Source of the DNA: Aestuariivita boseongensis
GTDB lineage: Bacteria; Pseudomonadota; Alphaproteobacteria; Rhodobacterales; Rhodobacteraceae
Direction of reading: 5' to 3'
Assembly (NCBI RefSeq): GCF_001262635.1
Contig: NZ_JXYH01000005.1
Location: forward strand, 1 to 62,069
Length of the DNA: 62,069 bases
Under the pieces are notes generated by a model. That model was not told where the DNA came from, ran no database searches, and worked only from the letters and a program-made list of their open reading frames with translations. The position numbers were made by a program, and so were the translations under genes. The stretch's first letter is position 1; the number at the start of each line of letters is the position of its first letter. Positions 33,832 through 42,777 of the stretch are shown in pieces.

Positions 33832-34856
33832 GCCTCGCGCCCTCCATAGCGGATGCGCGGATCCAGCAGCACAAGAAGCAGGTCCGAAATCATCGTGCCG
33901 ATCAATGTCAGAAGCGCGACAAACATCAGGATAAAGCCCGCAAGGAACTGATCCTGGCTTTTCAGCGCCGCCAGCAGCGCTGGCCCGATGGTCTGCAGGC
34001 CCAGCACCACCGACACCAGAACCGATCCCGAAACCATCGCGGGCAGCAGGTTACCGATATCGGCGACAAAGGGGTTGAATGCCATGCGCAACGGATATTT
34101 CGTCAGCATCTTGGCAGGCGCGAGCCCTTTCGCCTGTGCGGTTTCCACATAGGGCTTGCCCAGCTCGTCCAGCAGGTTGGCGCGCAGACGCTGCATCATG
34201 GCCGCAGCCCCAGAAGTGCCGATGACGAAGGTGGGCACGATCAGGTGGATCAGGATGGATTTCACCTTTTCCCAGCTCATCGGCTCGCCTTCGAACTGAG
34301 GATCCATCATGCCCCCGATAGGCAGACCCAGATAGCGGTTGCCATAGTAAAACAGGATCAGCGCCAGAAGGAAGTTGGGCGTCGCCAGGCCGATATAGCC
34401 CACGAAAGCCGCCGTATAATCGACCCAGGTTTTCGACTTGGCCGCCGCCAGCACGCCCAAAGGAAGCGCCACCATATAGACAAACAGAACCGCCGCCAGA
34501 TTGACCAGGACCGTCAGCCACAGGGCATCACCCACGATGTCGGCCACGGGTTTGTCAAACTCGAACGACCAGCCGAAATCACCCTGCAAAAGCCCCGAAA
34601 ACCCGTTCGGACCGGGCGCGAAACCCACCCAGATCAGGTATTGCTGCCACAATGGCCGATCCAGCGCATACTCCTTGCGCAGAAATTCCGCCTGCTCCAC
34701 CGCGGATTCCTGTCCGGTGGCCCGCAGCTCTGCAATCTGGTTGGAAAGGTAATCGCCGGGGGGCAAATTGATGATGAAAAATATCAGGATCGAGACGACC
34801 CAAAGCGTCACCAGCATCGTGAAAAGCCGGTAGACCGCATATTTCAGGAGGCTCAT
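33828..34856 (-). CDS. Peptide-type ABC transporter permease (DppB/OppB-like)
   Basis: This 342-aa permease has an N-terminal helix ('LFTMLVTLWVVSILIFFI'), 'LPPGDYL' and the EAA loop 'AKGLAPAKMLTKYPLRMAFNPF'. The conserved C-terminal block ends in 'RIRYGG' as in the OppB family. It partners the DppC-like subunit; the genes overlap by 4 nt on both sides. The import substrate is determined by the binding protein encoded immediately before it. Confidence 0.92.
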   Translation of the reverse strand: MSLLKYAVYRLFTMLVTLWVVSILIFFIINLPPGDYLSNQIAELRATGQESAVEQAEFLRKEYALDRPLWQQYLIWVGFAPGPNGFSGLLQGDFGWSFEFDKPVADIVGDALWLTVLVNLAAVLFVYMVALPLGVLAAAKSKTWVDYTAAFVGYIGLATPNFLLALILFYYGNRYLGLPIGGMMDPQFEGEPMSWEKVKSILIHLIVPTFVIGTSGAAAMMQRLRANLLDELGKPYVETAQAKGLAPAKMLTKYPLRMAFNPFVADIGNLLPAMVSGSVLVSVVLGLQTIGPALLAALKSQDQFLAGFILMFVALLTLIGTMISDLLLVLLDPRIRYGGREA

Positions 34857-36778
34857 TGCGTAACTGTTGCCTCCGGGTCGAACCAGAACTCATCCATCCG
34901 GTAAAGGCCAAAATGCGCGCCCGGGTCCCAGGCCCATGTGCCGGTGGTCGGCACGTTGCGCAGGTTATACGCGACGACAACCGGCTGGGGCGCTTCGGCC
35001 AGAATGCCGATGCCATAGATCTGGTCGGCGTGGATTTTCAGCATCTCGCGCCAGATCTCGGCGCGGGCTTCCTGGGTTGTGGCGTCCTCCCACTGCAGCG
35101 ACAGCTCCATCAGGCGCTGGGCTTCGGGCATATCCGGCGCTTCGCCGGCCGCGCCATGGGTCTGGAAATACTGTCCCCATTTCGGCCAGGCCAGAAACTC
35201 CTGCTGACGCGGGGCCAGATAATCGGGCGGCGTGTCCGCGGTGGGAATGCCGTTGTCCCAGCCATACCAGACCGACGCCATCGTCACCCCGGTATAAACC
35301 CGGTTGCGCAGGATATCGCGGTCAAGCGGCCGCATCACCAGCTTGACCCCCACATCGCGCCAGGTGTCGGTGATGATCTGCAACGCATTCTCGACTTCCT
35401 GGCGTTCGCCAGCGGTTTCGATCACCAGCTCCATCGGGCGGCCATCGGGCAACAGGCGGATGCCATCGGCCTGACGTTCATGCAGACCCGCCTGATCCAG
35501 CAGCGTATTGGCAAGGGCCGGGTCGTAAATAGCCCATGATGTCAGGTTCTTGGGATCAAAAAACGGGCTGCGCGCCAGAACGGTCATCCCGCCTTCGCGG
35601 CCCAGCCCGAAATACAAAGCGCGGTTGATCATACGCCGGTCGATGGCCAGCGACAGAGCGCGGCGCACACGCACATCGCGCAGCACCTCGCGCCAGACCG
35701 GATCGTTGAAATTCAGATTGGGATAGATCGCGATCTGCGAGGCCGCGCCATTGGCCCAGAGATTGGTCTGGTAGTTCTTGCCGTCCACCTCGCCTTTCTT
35801 GAGGATGGAGATATCGCGGAAACTCAGCCCCCTTGCCTGCAGGTCCGCCTCTCCGGCATTGGTTTTGGCGGCGACCAGACCCCCTGCGACGATGCTCATC
35901 TCGACCACGTCGATATAGGGCAGCTGGATGCCGTTCGTGTCGATGCGGTGGTAATAGGGGTTGCGCACAAACAGCGCCCGCGTGCCCGCATTGGCCGACG
36001 CGCTGATCCACGGCTGCAACGTGGGCAGCTGCGGATTGTCGAATTTATACATATTGTCCAGACGGTTATGCAAAGCCGCCCAGCTGCGCACGCGCTTCTC
36101 GCGCATTTTGGCCTTCAGGTCTTCTTCATCCGCGAAGGCCGCGTGATACTGTTTCAGATAATGGGACGGGCGATAGATGAAGGGCGGGTTGGCCTGGGCC
36201 AGTGCGCGCAGGAATTGCGGATTGGGCGCATCCCACTCATAGATCACCGTCACCTCATCGGGAAATGACACGCGCGGCGGCTTGCCATCGGCCAGCAAAA
36301 GCTCGGAAGGCCCGCCCGGTGTCAGTTCGTCATTGTTGATGACGTGTTTCCAGTAATATTCGAAATCGGCGCTGGTGAAGGGGGCGCCATCGCTCCAGCG
36401 GTGGCCGGGACGCAGGTGGAAGGTGAACTTGCGGTTCTCGACATTCTCGAAATCCAGCAGGATGTCGGGCACCAACTCATAGCCTTCGTCATATCCGACC
36501 AGCCGGGCATAGCCATAGACGACCATCTGCCGGATATCCTTTGACCGCGACACCATCGTGCGCAGCGTGCCGCCCTCGATCCCGGGCTCGCGACCCTTCG
36601 ATTTCAGATCGACGATCAATGGTGTTTCCGGCAGCCTCTCGCCAATGGGCGGCATATTTCCTTTGACGACTTCGGAATTCCAGAAGCTGCTTTCCTGCAA
36701 CGTCGGAGAGGCAAGAGCCGCCGTTCCAAGCAGGGCCGCGATCAGGGCAAGACACAGTCTTCGGGAAACATCACGCAT
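34853..36778 (-). CDS. ABC transporter substrate-binding protein, family 5
   Basis: The 641-aa periplasmic receptor has a Sec signal peptide (cleavage near Ala-Leu-Ala|Ser at about residue 24, no lipobox). SBP family 5 features include 'LRPGHRWSDGAPFTSADFEYYW' and 'VRRALSLAIDRRMINRALYFGLG'. The length exceeds the usual 520-560 aa, with extra C-terminal sequence rich in Trp, Pro and acidic residues. It could take up oligopeptides, glycosides or other large polar molecules. Its start overlaps the ATPase gene by 8 nt. Confidence 0.9.
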   Translation of the reverse strand: MRDVSRRLCLALIAALLGTAALASPTLQESSFWNSEVVKGNMPPIGERLPETPLIVDLKSKGREPGIEGGTLRTMVSRSKDIRQMVVYGYARLVGYDEGYELVPDILLDFENVENRKFTFHLRPGHRWSDGAPFTSADFEYYWKHVINNDELTPGGPSELLLADGKPPRVSFPDEVTVIYEWDAPNPQFLRALAQANPPFIYRPSHYLKQYHAAFADEEDLKAKMREKRVRSWAALHNRLDNMYKFDNPQLPTLQPWISASANAGTRALFVRNPYYHRIDTNGIQLPYIDVVEMSIVAGGLVAAKTNAGEADLQARGLSFRDISILKKGEVDGKNYQTNLWANGAASQIAIYPNLNFNDPVWREVLRDVRVRRALSLAIDRRMINRALYFGLGREGGMTVLARSPFFDPKNLTSWAIYDPALANTLLDQAGLHERQADGIRLLPDGRPMELVIETAGERQEVENALQIITDTWRDVGVKLVMRPLDRDILRNRVYTGVTMASVWYGWDNGIPTADTPPDYLAPRQQEFLAWPKWGQYFQTHGAAGEAPDMPEAQRLMELSLQWEDATTQEARAEIWREMLKIHADQIYGIGILAEAPQPVVVAYNLRNVPTTGTWAWDPGAHFGLYRMDEFWFDPEATVTQ

Positions 36779-38540
36779 GGCAGCGCACCTTATGGCCGGG
36801 TTCCAGTTCGGTCAACGCTGGCACGATATCGGCGGTAAAGCGATACATCTCGGGCCAGCTGTCGGGTGATCCTGCGCCATGGGCGACCAGTTTCAGGTCG
36901 ATCGGGCGGTTGATATCGGGTTCAGGCTGCGCCGCGATCAGCGCCTTGGTGTAGGGGTGCTGCGGGTTGTAGAACAGCGTTTCGGGCGGGGCCTGTTCGA
37001 CCACAAGGCCCTGGCGCATCACGGCAACCTCATCGGCGATGCGCGCCACCACCGCCAAATCGTGGCTGATGAACAGATAAGACAGCCCCGCGCGGTCACG
37101 GATATCTTCCAGCAGCGTCAGGATCTGTTCCTGCACCGAGACATCCAGCGCCGAGGTGGGTTCGTCACAGACCAGAAGCGCTGGGTCCAGCATCAGCGCG
37201 CGCGCAATCGACAGACGCTGGCGCTGCCCGCCCGAGAACGCATGCGGATAGCGAAAAAGCATCTCCTGTTTCAGCCCGACCCATGTCAGCATTTCGGCAG
37301 CCTTGTCGCGCCGTTCCGAGCGCGCGCCCAGCCCGTGGATCTCCAATGGTTCCGTCAGCGCGTCTATCACGCGCATACGCGGCGAGAGCGAGGAATAGGG
37401 ATCCTGAAACACCATCTGCGCCTGGCGCTGAAACCGCGTGCGGTCGGCGCGCGACATGCCATGCACCTTGATCGGCTCGGCATCGGGGCTGGCGCGGAAC
37501 ATCACCTTGCCACCCGGATCGGGCAGTTCGGCGCCCAGTGCAATCCGCGCGCAGGTGGTCTTGCCCGACCCGCTTTCGCCCACGATCGCCAGCGTCTTCC
37601 CCCGTGTCACCGCCAGATCCACGCCCCGGCAGGCATGCACCAGCATCTCGGGTTTCCAGCGGGAATTGCCGCGCACGCGGTAGGTTTTGGACACATCCTT
37701 CATGGTCAGGATCAGATCGTCGCGCGGCAAGGGCGGCGCAGGTTCAGCCACATCCGGTATCATCGGCGCGGCGGCAAACAGTTTCTTGGTATAGCCATGG
37801 GCCGGGTCTCTCAGAACCAGCTCGGCCGATCCGGATTCCATGACCTTGCCCTTGTTCATCACCGCCACGGTTTCGGCCATATTGGCCACCACGCCCAGAT
37901 CATGCGTCACAAGGATAACGGCAGTCCCGGTTTCCTTCTGCAATTCCTTGATCAGGCCCAGCACCTGGGCCTGGGTGGTCACGTCCAGCGCGGTTGTGGG
38001 TTCATCGGCGATCAGAACCTCTGGCTTTGCAATCATCGCCATGGCGATCATCGCGCGCTGGCGCATGCCGCCGGACAGCTCGAACGGATAGGCGCGGAAG
38101 GCGCGTTCGGGATCAGGGAAGCCCACACGTTCGAATTGCTCAAGCGCGGCGGCCTTGGCCTGGGCTGCGCTGACCTTCTGGTGCAGCATCAGCCCTTCGA
38201 TCACCTGGTTGCCCACCCGGTGCAGCGGTGAGAGGGAGCGCATCGGCTCCTGGAAGATCATCGAGACCGCGTTGCCGCGCACCGATCGCATGCGCCGCTC
38301 GCTCAGTTCCGACAGCACCAGCTTGCCGTCACGTCCGTTCAGCGTGATCCGGCCCGTGGGCCTTGCGCGTTTCGGAAGAATGCCCAGGATTGCCCGGCAC
38401 GAGATCGTCTTGCCCGATCCGCTTTCGCCCACAAGCGCCAGCGTCTGACCCTGTTCAAGAGAGAAGCTGACCCCCTTCACCACAGGCTCAGCCGCGCCAA
38501 AGGCGATGCTGAGATCTTCCACGCTTAAAAGAGCGGTCAT
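36771..38540 (-). CDS. Fused dipeptide-type ABC transporter ATP-binding protein (DppD-DppF)
   Basis: This 589-aa protein contains two complete nucleotide-binding domains in tandem. The first has Walker A 'GESGSGKTISCRAIL', signature 'LSGGMRQRAMI' and Walker B 'VLIADEPTTALDV'. The second has 'GESGSGKTTCARIAL', 'FSGGQRQRLSI' and 'LLVCDEPTSALDV'. It powers the importer encoded downstream as a single polypeptide instead of separate D and F subunits. The ATG at 38540 begins the normal N-terminus (MTALLSVEDLSIAFG). An in-frame extension to 38642 is rejected as promoter sequence. Confidence 0.93.
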   Translation of the reverse strand: MTALLSVEDLSIAFGAAEPVVKGVSFSLEQGQTLALVGESGSGKTISCRAILGILPKRARPTGRITLNGRDGKLVLSELSERRMRSVRGNAVSMIFQEPMRSLSPLHRVGNQVIEGLMLHQKVSAAQAKAAALEQFERVGFPDPERAFRAYPFELSGGMRQRAMIAMAMIAKPEVLIADEPTTALDVTTQAQVLGLIKELQKETGTAVILVTHDLGVVANMAETVAVMNKGKVMESGSAELVLRDPAHGYTKKLFAAAPMIPDVAEPAPPLPRDDLILTMKDVSKTYRVRGNSRWKPEMLVHACRGVDLAVTRGKTLAIVGESGSGKTTCARIALGAELPDPGGKVMFRASPDAEPIKVHGMSRADRTRFQRQAQMVFQDPYSSLSPRMRVIDALTEPLEIHGLGARSERRDKAAEMLTWVGLKQEMLFRYPHAFSGGQRQRLSIARALMLDPALLVCDEPTSALDVSVQEQILTLLEDIRDRAGLSYLFISHDLAVVARIADEVAVMRQGLVVEQAPPETLFYNPQHPYTKALIAAQPEPDINRPIDLKLVAHGAGSPDSWPEMYRFTADIVPALTELEPGHKVRCHA

Positions 38541-38722
38541 AAACGCGCCATGCCCCCGCCGGCAGTCCCAATCTGGCCATCCCACTGAATGGAACGGATT
38601 CTCTTCTTCTCCACCTTGGCAATGCAGAACCACATTCGTCAATGCGCAGGCTCTGGTTGGGTCTACACATTCCGGGCCGGATTTGGCATCACGGGCAGAT
38701 ATTCAGCATGAAGGATGCGGCC

Positions 38723-39211
38723 ATGACACGACTTGATCTGTTTATCGCACGGATGGTGTCGCAGCGCGCCTGTCTGGATTACGCCATCGCCGCAGCGGCG
38801 CAGATGCCGGGGCCTGTCTTCGAGCTGGGTCTGGGCAATGGCCGCACCTATCACCACATGCGTGAAAAGATCACAGGGCGCGATATCTACGTGTTTGAGC
38901 GCGCTGTGGCCTCTCACCCCGACAGCACCCCGCCGGAGGATCTGACGATCCTGGGCGACGTGCGCGAGACACTGCCTGCGACGCTGGAAAAGATGGGCCC
39001 GGTGGCCAGCCTGATCCACGCCGATCTGGGCGGACATAACGCGGCCAAGAACGTGGCCTTCGCGAAAGAAGTGTCGCCGCTGATCGAACCGCTTCTGGCG
39101 CCGGGCGGGCTGATGGTATCGAGCGACCGGATGTTTTTCGAAACCCTGGAAGAACAGCCCTTGCCGCCGGATGCGATCGAGGGGCGGTGTTTCATCTACC
39201 GCCAGCCGTGA
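38723..39211 (+). CDS. Small class I SAM-dependent methyltransferase, second paralogue
   Basis: A 162-aa methyltransferase with motif I 'VFELGLGNGRTYHHMREK' and 'IYVFERAV'. It is a paralogue of the 158-aa protein at 20512-20988. AAGGA lies 8 nt before the ATG at 38723; an ATG at 38708 is possible. It is monocistronic and divergent from the ABC operon. A long hairpin-rich 3' region follows the gene. The 'ESD-type' C-terminus (LLAPGGLMVSSDRMFF) is as in its paralogue. Function unknown. Confidence 0.78.
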   Translation: MTRLDLFIARMVSQRACLDYAIAAAAQMPGPVFELGLGNGRTYHHMREKITGRDIYVFERAVASHPDSTPPEDLTILGDVRETLPATLEKMGPVASLIHADLGGHNAAKNVAFAKEVSPLIEPLLAPGGLMVSSDRMFFETLEEQPLPPDAIEGRCFIYRQP

Positions 39212-39220
39212 TCCAAAGGA

Positions 39221-39286
39221 GATCGCTGCGCGATCACGCGGGTTTTTTGGCGCGCTGCGCGCGGGGTGAGGGACGCTGTCCCTCAC
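39221..39286 (+). terminator. Hairpin cluster after the methyltransferase gene
   Basis: GATCGC-TGC-GCGATC (39221-39235) is followed by ACGCGGG and six T residues (39243-39248), then a GC-alternating stem (about 39250-39263). A 9-bp perfect stem GTGAGGGAC-GCT-GTCCCTCAC (39266-39286) closes the cluster. The first hairpin with the T6 run is the likely terminator. Confidence 0.6.
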
Positions 39287-39293
39287 GCTCCCT

Positions 39294-39317
39294 GGGATAT
39301 TTTGAGCCAGAAAGAAA
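39294..39317 (+). other. 3'-end TATTTT...AGCCAGAAAGAAA element (copy B)
   Basis: GGGA followed by TATTTTGAGCCAGAAAGAAA lies directly after the hairpin cluster, 83 nt past the methyltransferase stop codon. It matches copy A at the left window edge almost base for base and copy C at 18191-18212 more loosely. Confidence 0.45.
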
Positions 39318-39402
39318 CGGCAAGGTGACTTGATGCTTCTCGGGTGCTTGCCATTCGGGCCGTGACGCGGTTCTGTCTGGGGCAGATGAAGGGAGTGTTG
39401 CC

Positions 39403-40176
39403 ATGACCCGTCGCCTCGATTGGGCAGAGTATCGCTTTGACGAGTTTCAATCGGCCGATCCGGACCGCACCATCGCGATCCTGCCGACAGCCGCGATTGA
39501 ACAGCACGGGCCGCATCTGCCCGTGGGCACCGATACGATGATTGCCGAAGGCATGCTGGCGCAGTTGCGCCAGGACGTGCCGGAGGATCTGGATATTCGC
39601 ATACTGCCGGTGCAGGCCGTGGGGAAATCCAACGAACATCTGCATGCGACGGGGACCCTAACGCTGACCGCGCAAACGGCGCTGGCGGTCTGGACCGAGA
39701 TCGGTTTGTCCGTCGCCCGCGCCGGCATCCGCAAGATCGCCATCGTCAATTCCCATGGCGGGAACCTGGATCTGATTTCGATCCTTGCGCGTGAATTGCG
39801 CGTGCAGGCGGGGATGCTGGCCGTCAAATGCCAATGGGGCGCATTCGGCTATCCCGAGGGGATGTACTCCGATCAGGAAAACACCTTCGGCATCCATGGC
39901 GGGGATGTGGAAACCTCCCTGATGCTGGCCTTCCAGCCGCACACGGTCGACATGGATCAGGCCCGCGATTTCCGTTCCAGCGCCGAGACCAGTGCGATCT
40001 CGCCCATCGGGCCTGTCAGCTATGGCTGGATTTCATCGGATCTGAATGACGCAGGCACCGTGGGAGAGGCGCATCTGGCCAACGCCGAGAAGGGCCGGGC
40101 GACCTGCGCCCATCAGGTGGCGGGCTTTATCGGGCTCTTGCGCAAGATGCGCGACATGCCGGTGCCGGGCAGCTGA
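39403..40176 (+). CDS. Creatininase family protein
   Basis: This 257-aa metal-dependent amidohydrolase has the family motifs 'EQHGPHLPVGTDT' (metal His and Asp), 'VNSHGGN', and 'GIHGGDVETSLML' (metal His, catalytic Glu). The family hydrolyses cyclic or linear amides such as creatinine or mycofactocin precursor peptides. Here no creatinase, sarcosine oxidase or mft gene is nearby, so the substrate is unknown. It is followed after 8 nt by the MaoC-Pta gene and may be co-transcribed with it and ackA. Confidence 0.88.
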   Translation: MTRRLDWAEYRFDEFQSADPDRTIAILPTAAIEQHGPHLPVGTDTMIAEGMLAQLRQDVPEDLDIRILPVQAVGKSNEHLHATGTLTLTAQTALAVWTEIGLSVARAGIRKIAIVNSHGGNLDLISILARELRVQAGMLAVKCQWGAFGYPEGMYSDQENTFGIHGGDVETSLMLAFQPHTVDMDQARDFRSSAETSAISPIGPVSYGWISSDLNDAGTVGEAHLANAEKGRATCAHQVAGFIGLLRKMRDMPVPGS

Positions 40177-40184
40177 GGAGCGAC

Positions 40185-41579
40185 ATGTCACATCCCAACC
40201 ACCACCGTATCGACAATGTGCCTTTCGATCAGCTTGAGATCGGGATGGAGGCTTCGGACACGCGCACCTGCCGGGCTGACGATCTTTATGTCTTTGCCAA
40301 TGCCTCGGGCAATCTCAACCCGATGCATCTGCCGAAGGAAGACGGTGACGGCGACGGTGTGCCAGAGGCTGTGGCGCCGGGAATGTGGGTCGCTTCGCTG
40401 ATCTCTTCGGTGCTGGGTTGCAAGCTGCCGGGACCGGGGACGCTTTATCAGACACAAACCCTGCGCTTCCTCGGACGCGCCCATGCCGGCGACACGCTGA
40501 CCGCGCGGGTGCGGTTGCTGGAAAAAGGGCCGGGCCGGCGCGTGCGTTTCGAAACCTGGGTGGAAAATGCCGATGGCGCGCGCATCGTGGATGGTGAGGC
40601 CGAGGTGGAAGCGCCCATCCAGCAGTTGGGCTTCGATGCCGATGACATTCCGGGCCTGACCGTCCAACGCCATGAACATTTCGACCGGCTTCTGGCGCTG
40701 GCCGAACCTTTGCCCGCGATCCCCACCGCCGTGGTCGCCCCGGAAGAACCCGACGCGCTGGCCGGTGCGATCCTGGCGGCCGAACATACACTGATCACGC
40801 CGATCCTGATCGGGGATCCCGCGAAGATCGCCCAGGCCGCGATCGAAGAAGAACTGGACCTGACCCCCTATGAAATCGTGGCAGAGCCCGATCACAAACT
40901 GGCGGCCGCGCTGGCTGTGCAGATGGTCCATGACGGCCGGGCGCAGGCCGTGATGAAGGGGCATCTGCACACCGATGTGCTTCTGGGTCAGATCCTGAAG
41001 AAAGAGGGCGGGCTGCGCACCGGCCGCAGGCTCAGCCATGTGTTCGTGATGGATGTACCGGGGCTGGACCATATCCTGATGGTCACGGATGCGGCGATCA
41101 ACATTTCGCCCGATCTGCAGACCAAGGCCGATATCATCCAGAACGCCATCGACCTGGCCCATGCGCTGGGCATTGCTGAGCCCAAAGTGGGCGTGCTGTC
41201 GGCCATTGAAAAGGTGAACCCGGCGATCCCCTCGACATTGGATGCCGCGATCCTGTCGAAGATGGCTGAACGCGGCCAGATCACCGGCGGGCTGGTGGAT
41301 GGGCCGCTGGCCATGGACAACGCGATCAATCTTGAGGCTGCAACGACCAAGGGTATCCGATCGCTGGTGGCAGGGCGGGCCGAAATCCTGGTCGCGCCCA
41401 ACATGGAGGCCGGCAACATGCTGGCCAAGGAGCTGACATTCCTTGCCCATGCCGAAGCGGCGGGCGTGGTCATGGGCGCGAAATGCCCGGTGATCCTGAC
41501 CAGCCGGGCCGATGACGAAAAGGCGCGCCTGGCCTCTTGCGCGGTGGCGGCGCTGGCGGCCACGGGTGGCGCCGCATGA
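40185..41579 (+). CDS. MaoC-like hydratase fused to phosphate acetyl/butyryltransferase
   Basis: The 464-aa fusion has an N-terminal hotdog MaoC domain (about 1-150; 'LYVFANASGNLNPMH', 'VAPGMWVASLISSVLG'). The C-terminal phosphotransacetylase domain (about 165-460) has 'AVMKGHLHTDVLLG', 'VMDVPGLDHILMVTDAAINI' and 'GLVDGPLAMDNAIN'. It is the bifunctional enoyl-CoA hydratase/phosphate acetyltransferase known in alphaproteobacteria. It should convert acyl- or acetyl-CoA to acyl phosphate for the acetate kinase encoded with a 4-nt overlap. The MaoC domain suggests a link to 3-hydroxyacyl or crotonyl-CoA turnover. Confidence 0.9.
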   Translation: MSHPNHHRIDNVPFDQLEIGMEASDTRTCRADDLYVFANASGNLNPMHLPKEDGDGDGVPEAVAPGMWVASLISSVLGCKLPGPGTLYQTQTLRFLGRAHAGDTLTARVRLLEKGPGRRVRFETWVENADGARIVDGEAEVEAPIQQLGFDADDIPGLTVQRHEHFDRLLALAEPLPAIPTAVVAPEEPDALAGAILAAEHTLITPILIGDPAKIAQAAIEEELDLTPYEIVAEPDHKLAAALAVQMVHDGRAQAVMKGHLHTDVLLGQILKKEGGLRTGRRLSHVFVMDVPGLDHILMVTDAAINISPDLQTKADIIQNAIDLAHALGIAEPKVGVLSAIEKVNPAIPSTLDAAILSKMAERGQITGGLVDGPLAMDNAINLEAATTKGIRSLVAGRAEILVAPNMEAGNMLAKELTFLAHAEAAGVVMGAKCPVILTSRADDEKARLASCAVAALAATGGAA

Positions 41580-42724
41580 GCGCGATCCTGACACTGAACG
41601 CGGGCAGTTCGTCGATCAAGTTCGGTCTTTACGCGGCAGCCCATGATCCGGAACCTCTGGCCGACGGACAGGTGGAAAATCTGGGCGATGCGGCGGTGAT
41701 GGAGGTGGGCGATGCCCGGCTTGAGATCGGGCCCGCCGATCACGGCACCGCTGTCGCGGCGATCCTGCGTGGCATATCCCCCTTCCTTGAAGGCCGGGAG
41801 GTCGAGGCGGTGGGCCACCGGGTCGTCCATGGCGGCACCACCTTCGCAGCACCGGTGCGCCTGCACGACGACGAGATTGCCCAGCTTGAGGCGCTGATCC
41901 CCCTTGCACCGCTCCACCAACCCCACAACCTTGCCGGTGTCCGCGCCGCGCGCGAGGCGTTTCCGGATGCCATTCAGGTCGCCTGTTTCGATACGGCCTT
42001 TCATCAGGGCCACCCCTTCGTGGACGATGCCTTTGCCCTGCCGCGTCGATATTACGACGAGGGTATCCGGCGTTATGGGTTCCACGGGCTGAGCTATGAT
42101 TACATCGCATCCTGCCTCCGTGCCGATCATCCCGCGCTTTACGAAGGCCGGGTGATCGTGGCCCATCTGGGCAATGGCGCGTCGCTCTGTGCAATGAAGG
42201 GCGGGCAAAGCGTCAGCTGCTCGATGGGGTTTTCAGCGCTTGACGGGGTGCCGATGGGTACGCGACCTGGGCAGCTTGATCCCGGTGTCCTGCTGCATCT
42301 GATGGGCCAGGGCATGGGCGTGGATGAGATGACGCGCCTGCTTTACCACGAAAGCGGGCTGAAGGGGTTGTCGGGGCTGACCCATGACATGCGAACGCTT
42401 CTGGCCAGTGACGCTCCGCAGGCGCGGCAGGCACTGGAGTACTACACTTATCACGTACGTCGCCAGATCGGCGCGATGGCGGCGGGTCTGGGCGGGCTGG
42501 ATGCGCTGGTCTTTACCGGCGGGGTCGGCGAACATGCGGCGCAAATCCGCGCGCGCATCCTCGACGGGTTGGAGTTTCTTGGCCTGAGCCTGTCAGAAGA
42601 CGCGAATGCCCGCCACGCGCGCAAGATCCACGCAGGCCCCCTGCCGGTTCTGGTGATCCCCACCGACGAAGAACAGGTGATTGCGCGCGCCGCCAATGGC
42701 TGGCTCAGGCGGCATCGCATGTAA
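41576..42724 (+). CDS. ackA: Acetate kinase
   Basis: A 382-aa acetokinase-family enzyme with 'LTLNAGSSSIKFGLY', the 'VGHRVVHGG' arginine segment, 'YGFHGLSYDYI' and 'HLGNGASLCAMKGGQSV' phosphate-binding loops, and 'VFTGGVGEHA'. It transfers phosphate between acyl phosphate and ADP, giving ATP during overflow or activating acetate in reverse. The ATG at 41576 overlaps the MaoC-Pta stop codon. The gene ends 2 nt before a 9-bp GC stem that also serves the convergent dabA gene. Confidence 0.95.
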   Translation: MSAILTLNAGSSSIKFGLYAAAHDPEPLADGQVENLGDAAVMEVGDARLEIGPADHGTAVAAILRGISPFLEGREVEAVGHRVVHGGTTFAAPVRLHDDEIAQLEALIPLAPLHQPHNLAGVRAAREAFPDAIQVACFDTAFHQGHPFVDDAFALPRRYYDEGIRRYGFHGLSYDYIASCLRADHPALYEGRVIVAHLGNGASLCAMKGGQSVSCSMGFSALDGVPMGTRPGQLDPGVLLHLMGQGMGVDEMTRLLYHESGLKGLSGLTHDMRTLLASDAPQARQALEYYTYHVRRQIGAMAAGLGGLDALVFTGGVGEHAAQIRARILDGLEFLGLSLSEDANARHARKIHAGPLPVLVIPTDEEQVIARAANGWLRRHRM

Positions 42725-42752
42725 AAGGCGGCGCGAGTTTCCCCGCGCCGCC
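42723..42752. terminator. Bidirectional terminator between ackA and dabA
   Basis: GGCGGCGCG (42727-42735) and CGCGCCGCC (42744-42752) form a perfect 9-bp stem with an 8-nt loop. On the minus strand TTTT follows the stem, as for an intrinsic terminator of dabA. On the plus strand the structure directly follows the ackA stop codon. Confidence 0.8.
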
Positions 42753-42777
42753 CCGTTGGTTCCCTTCTGTCGGGTCT

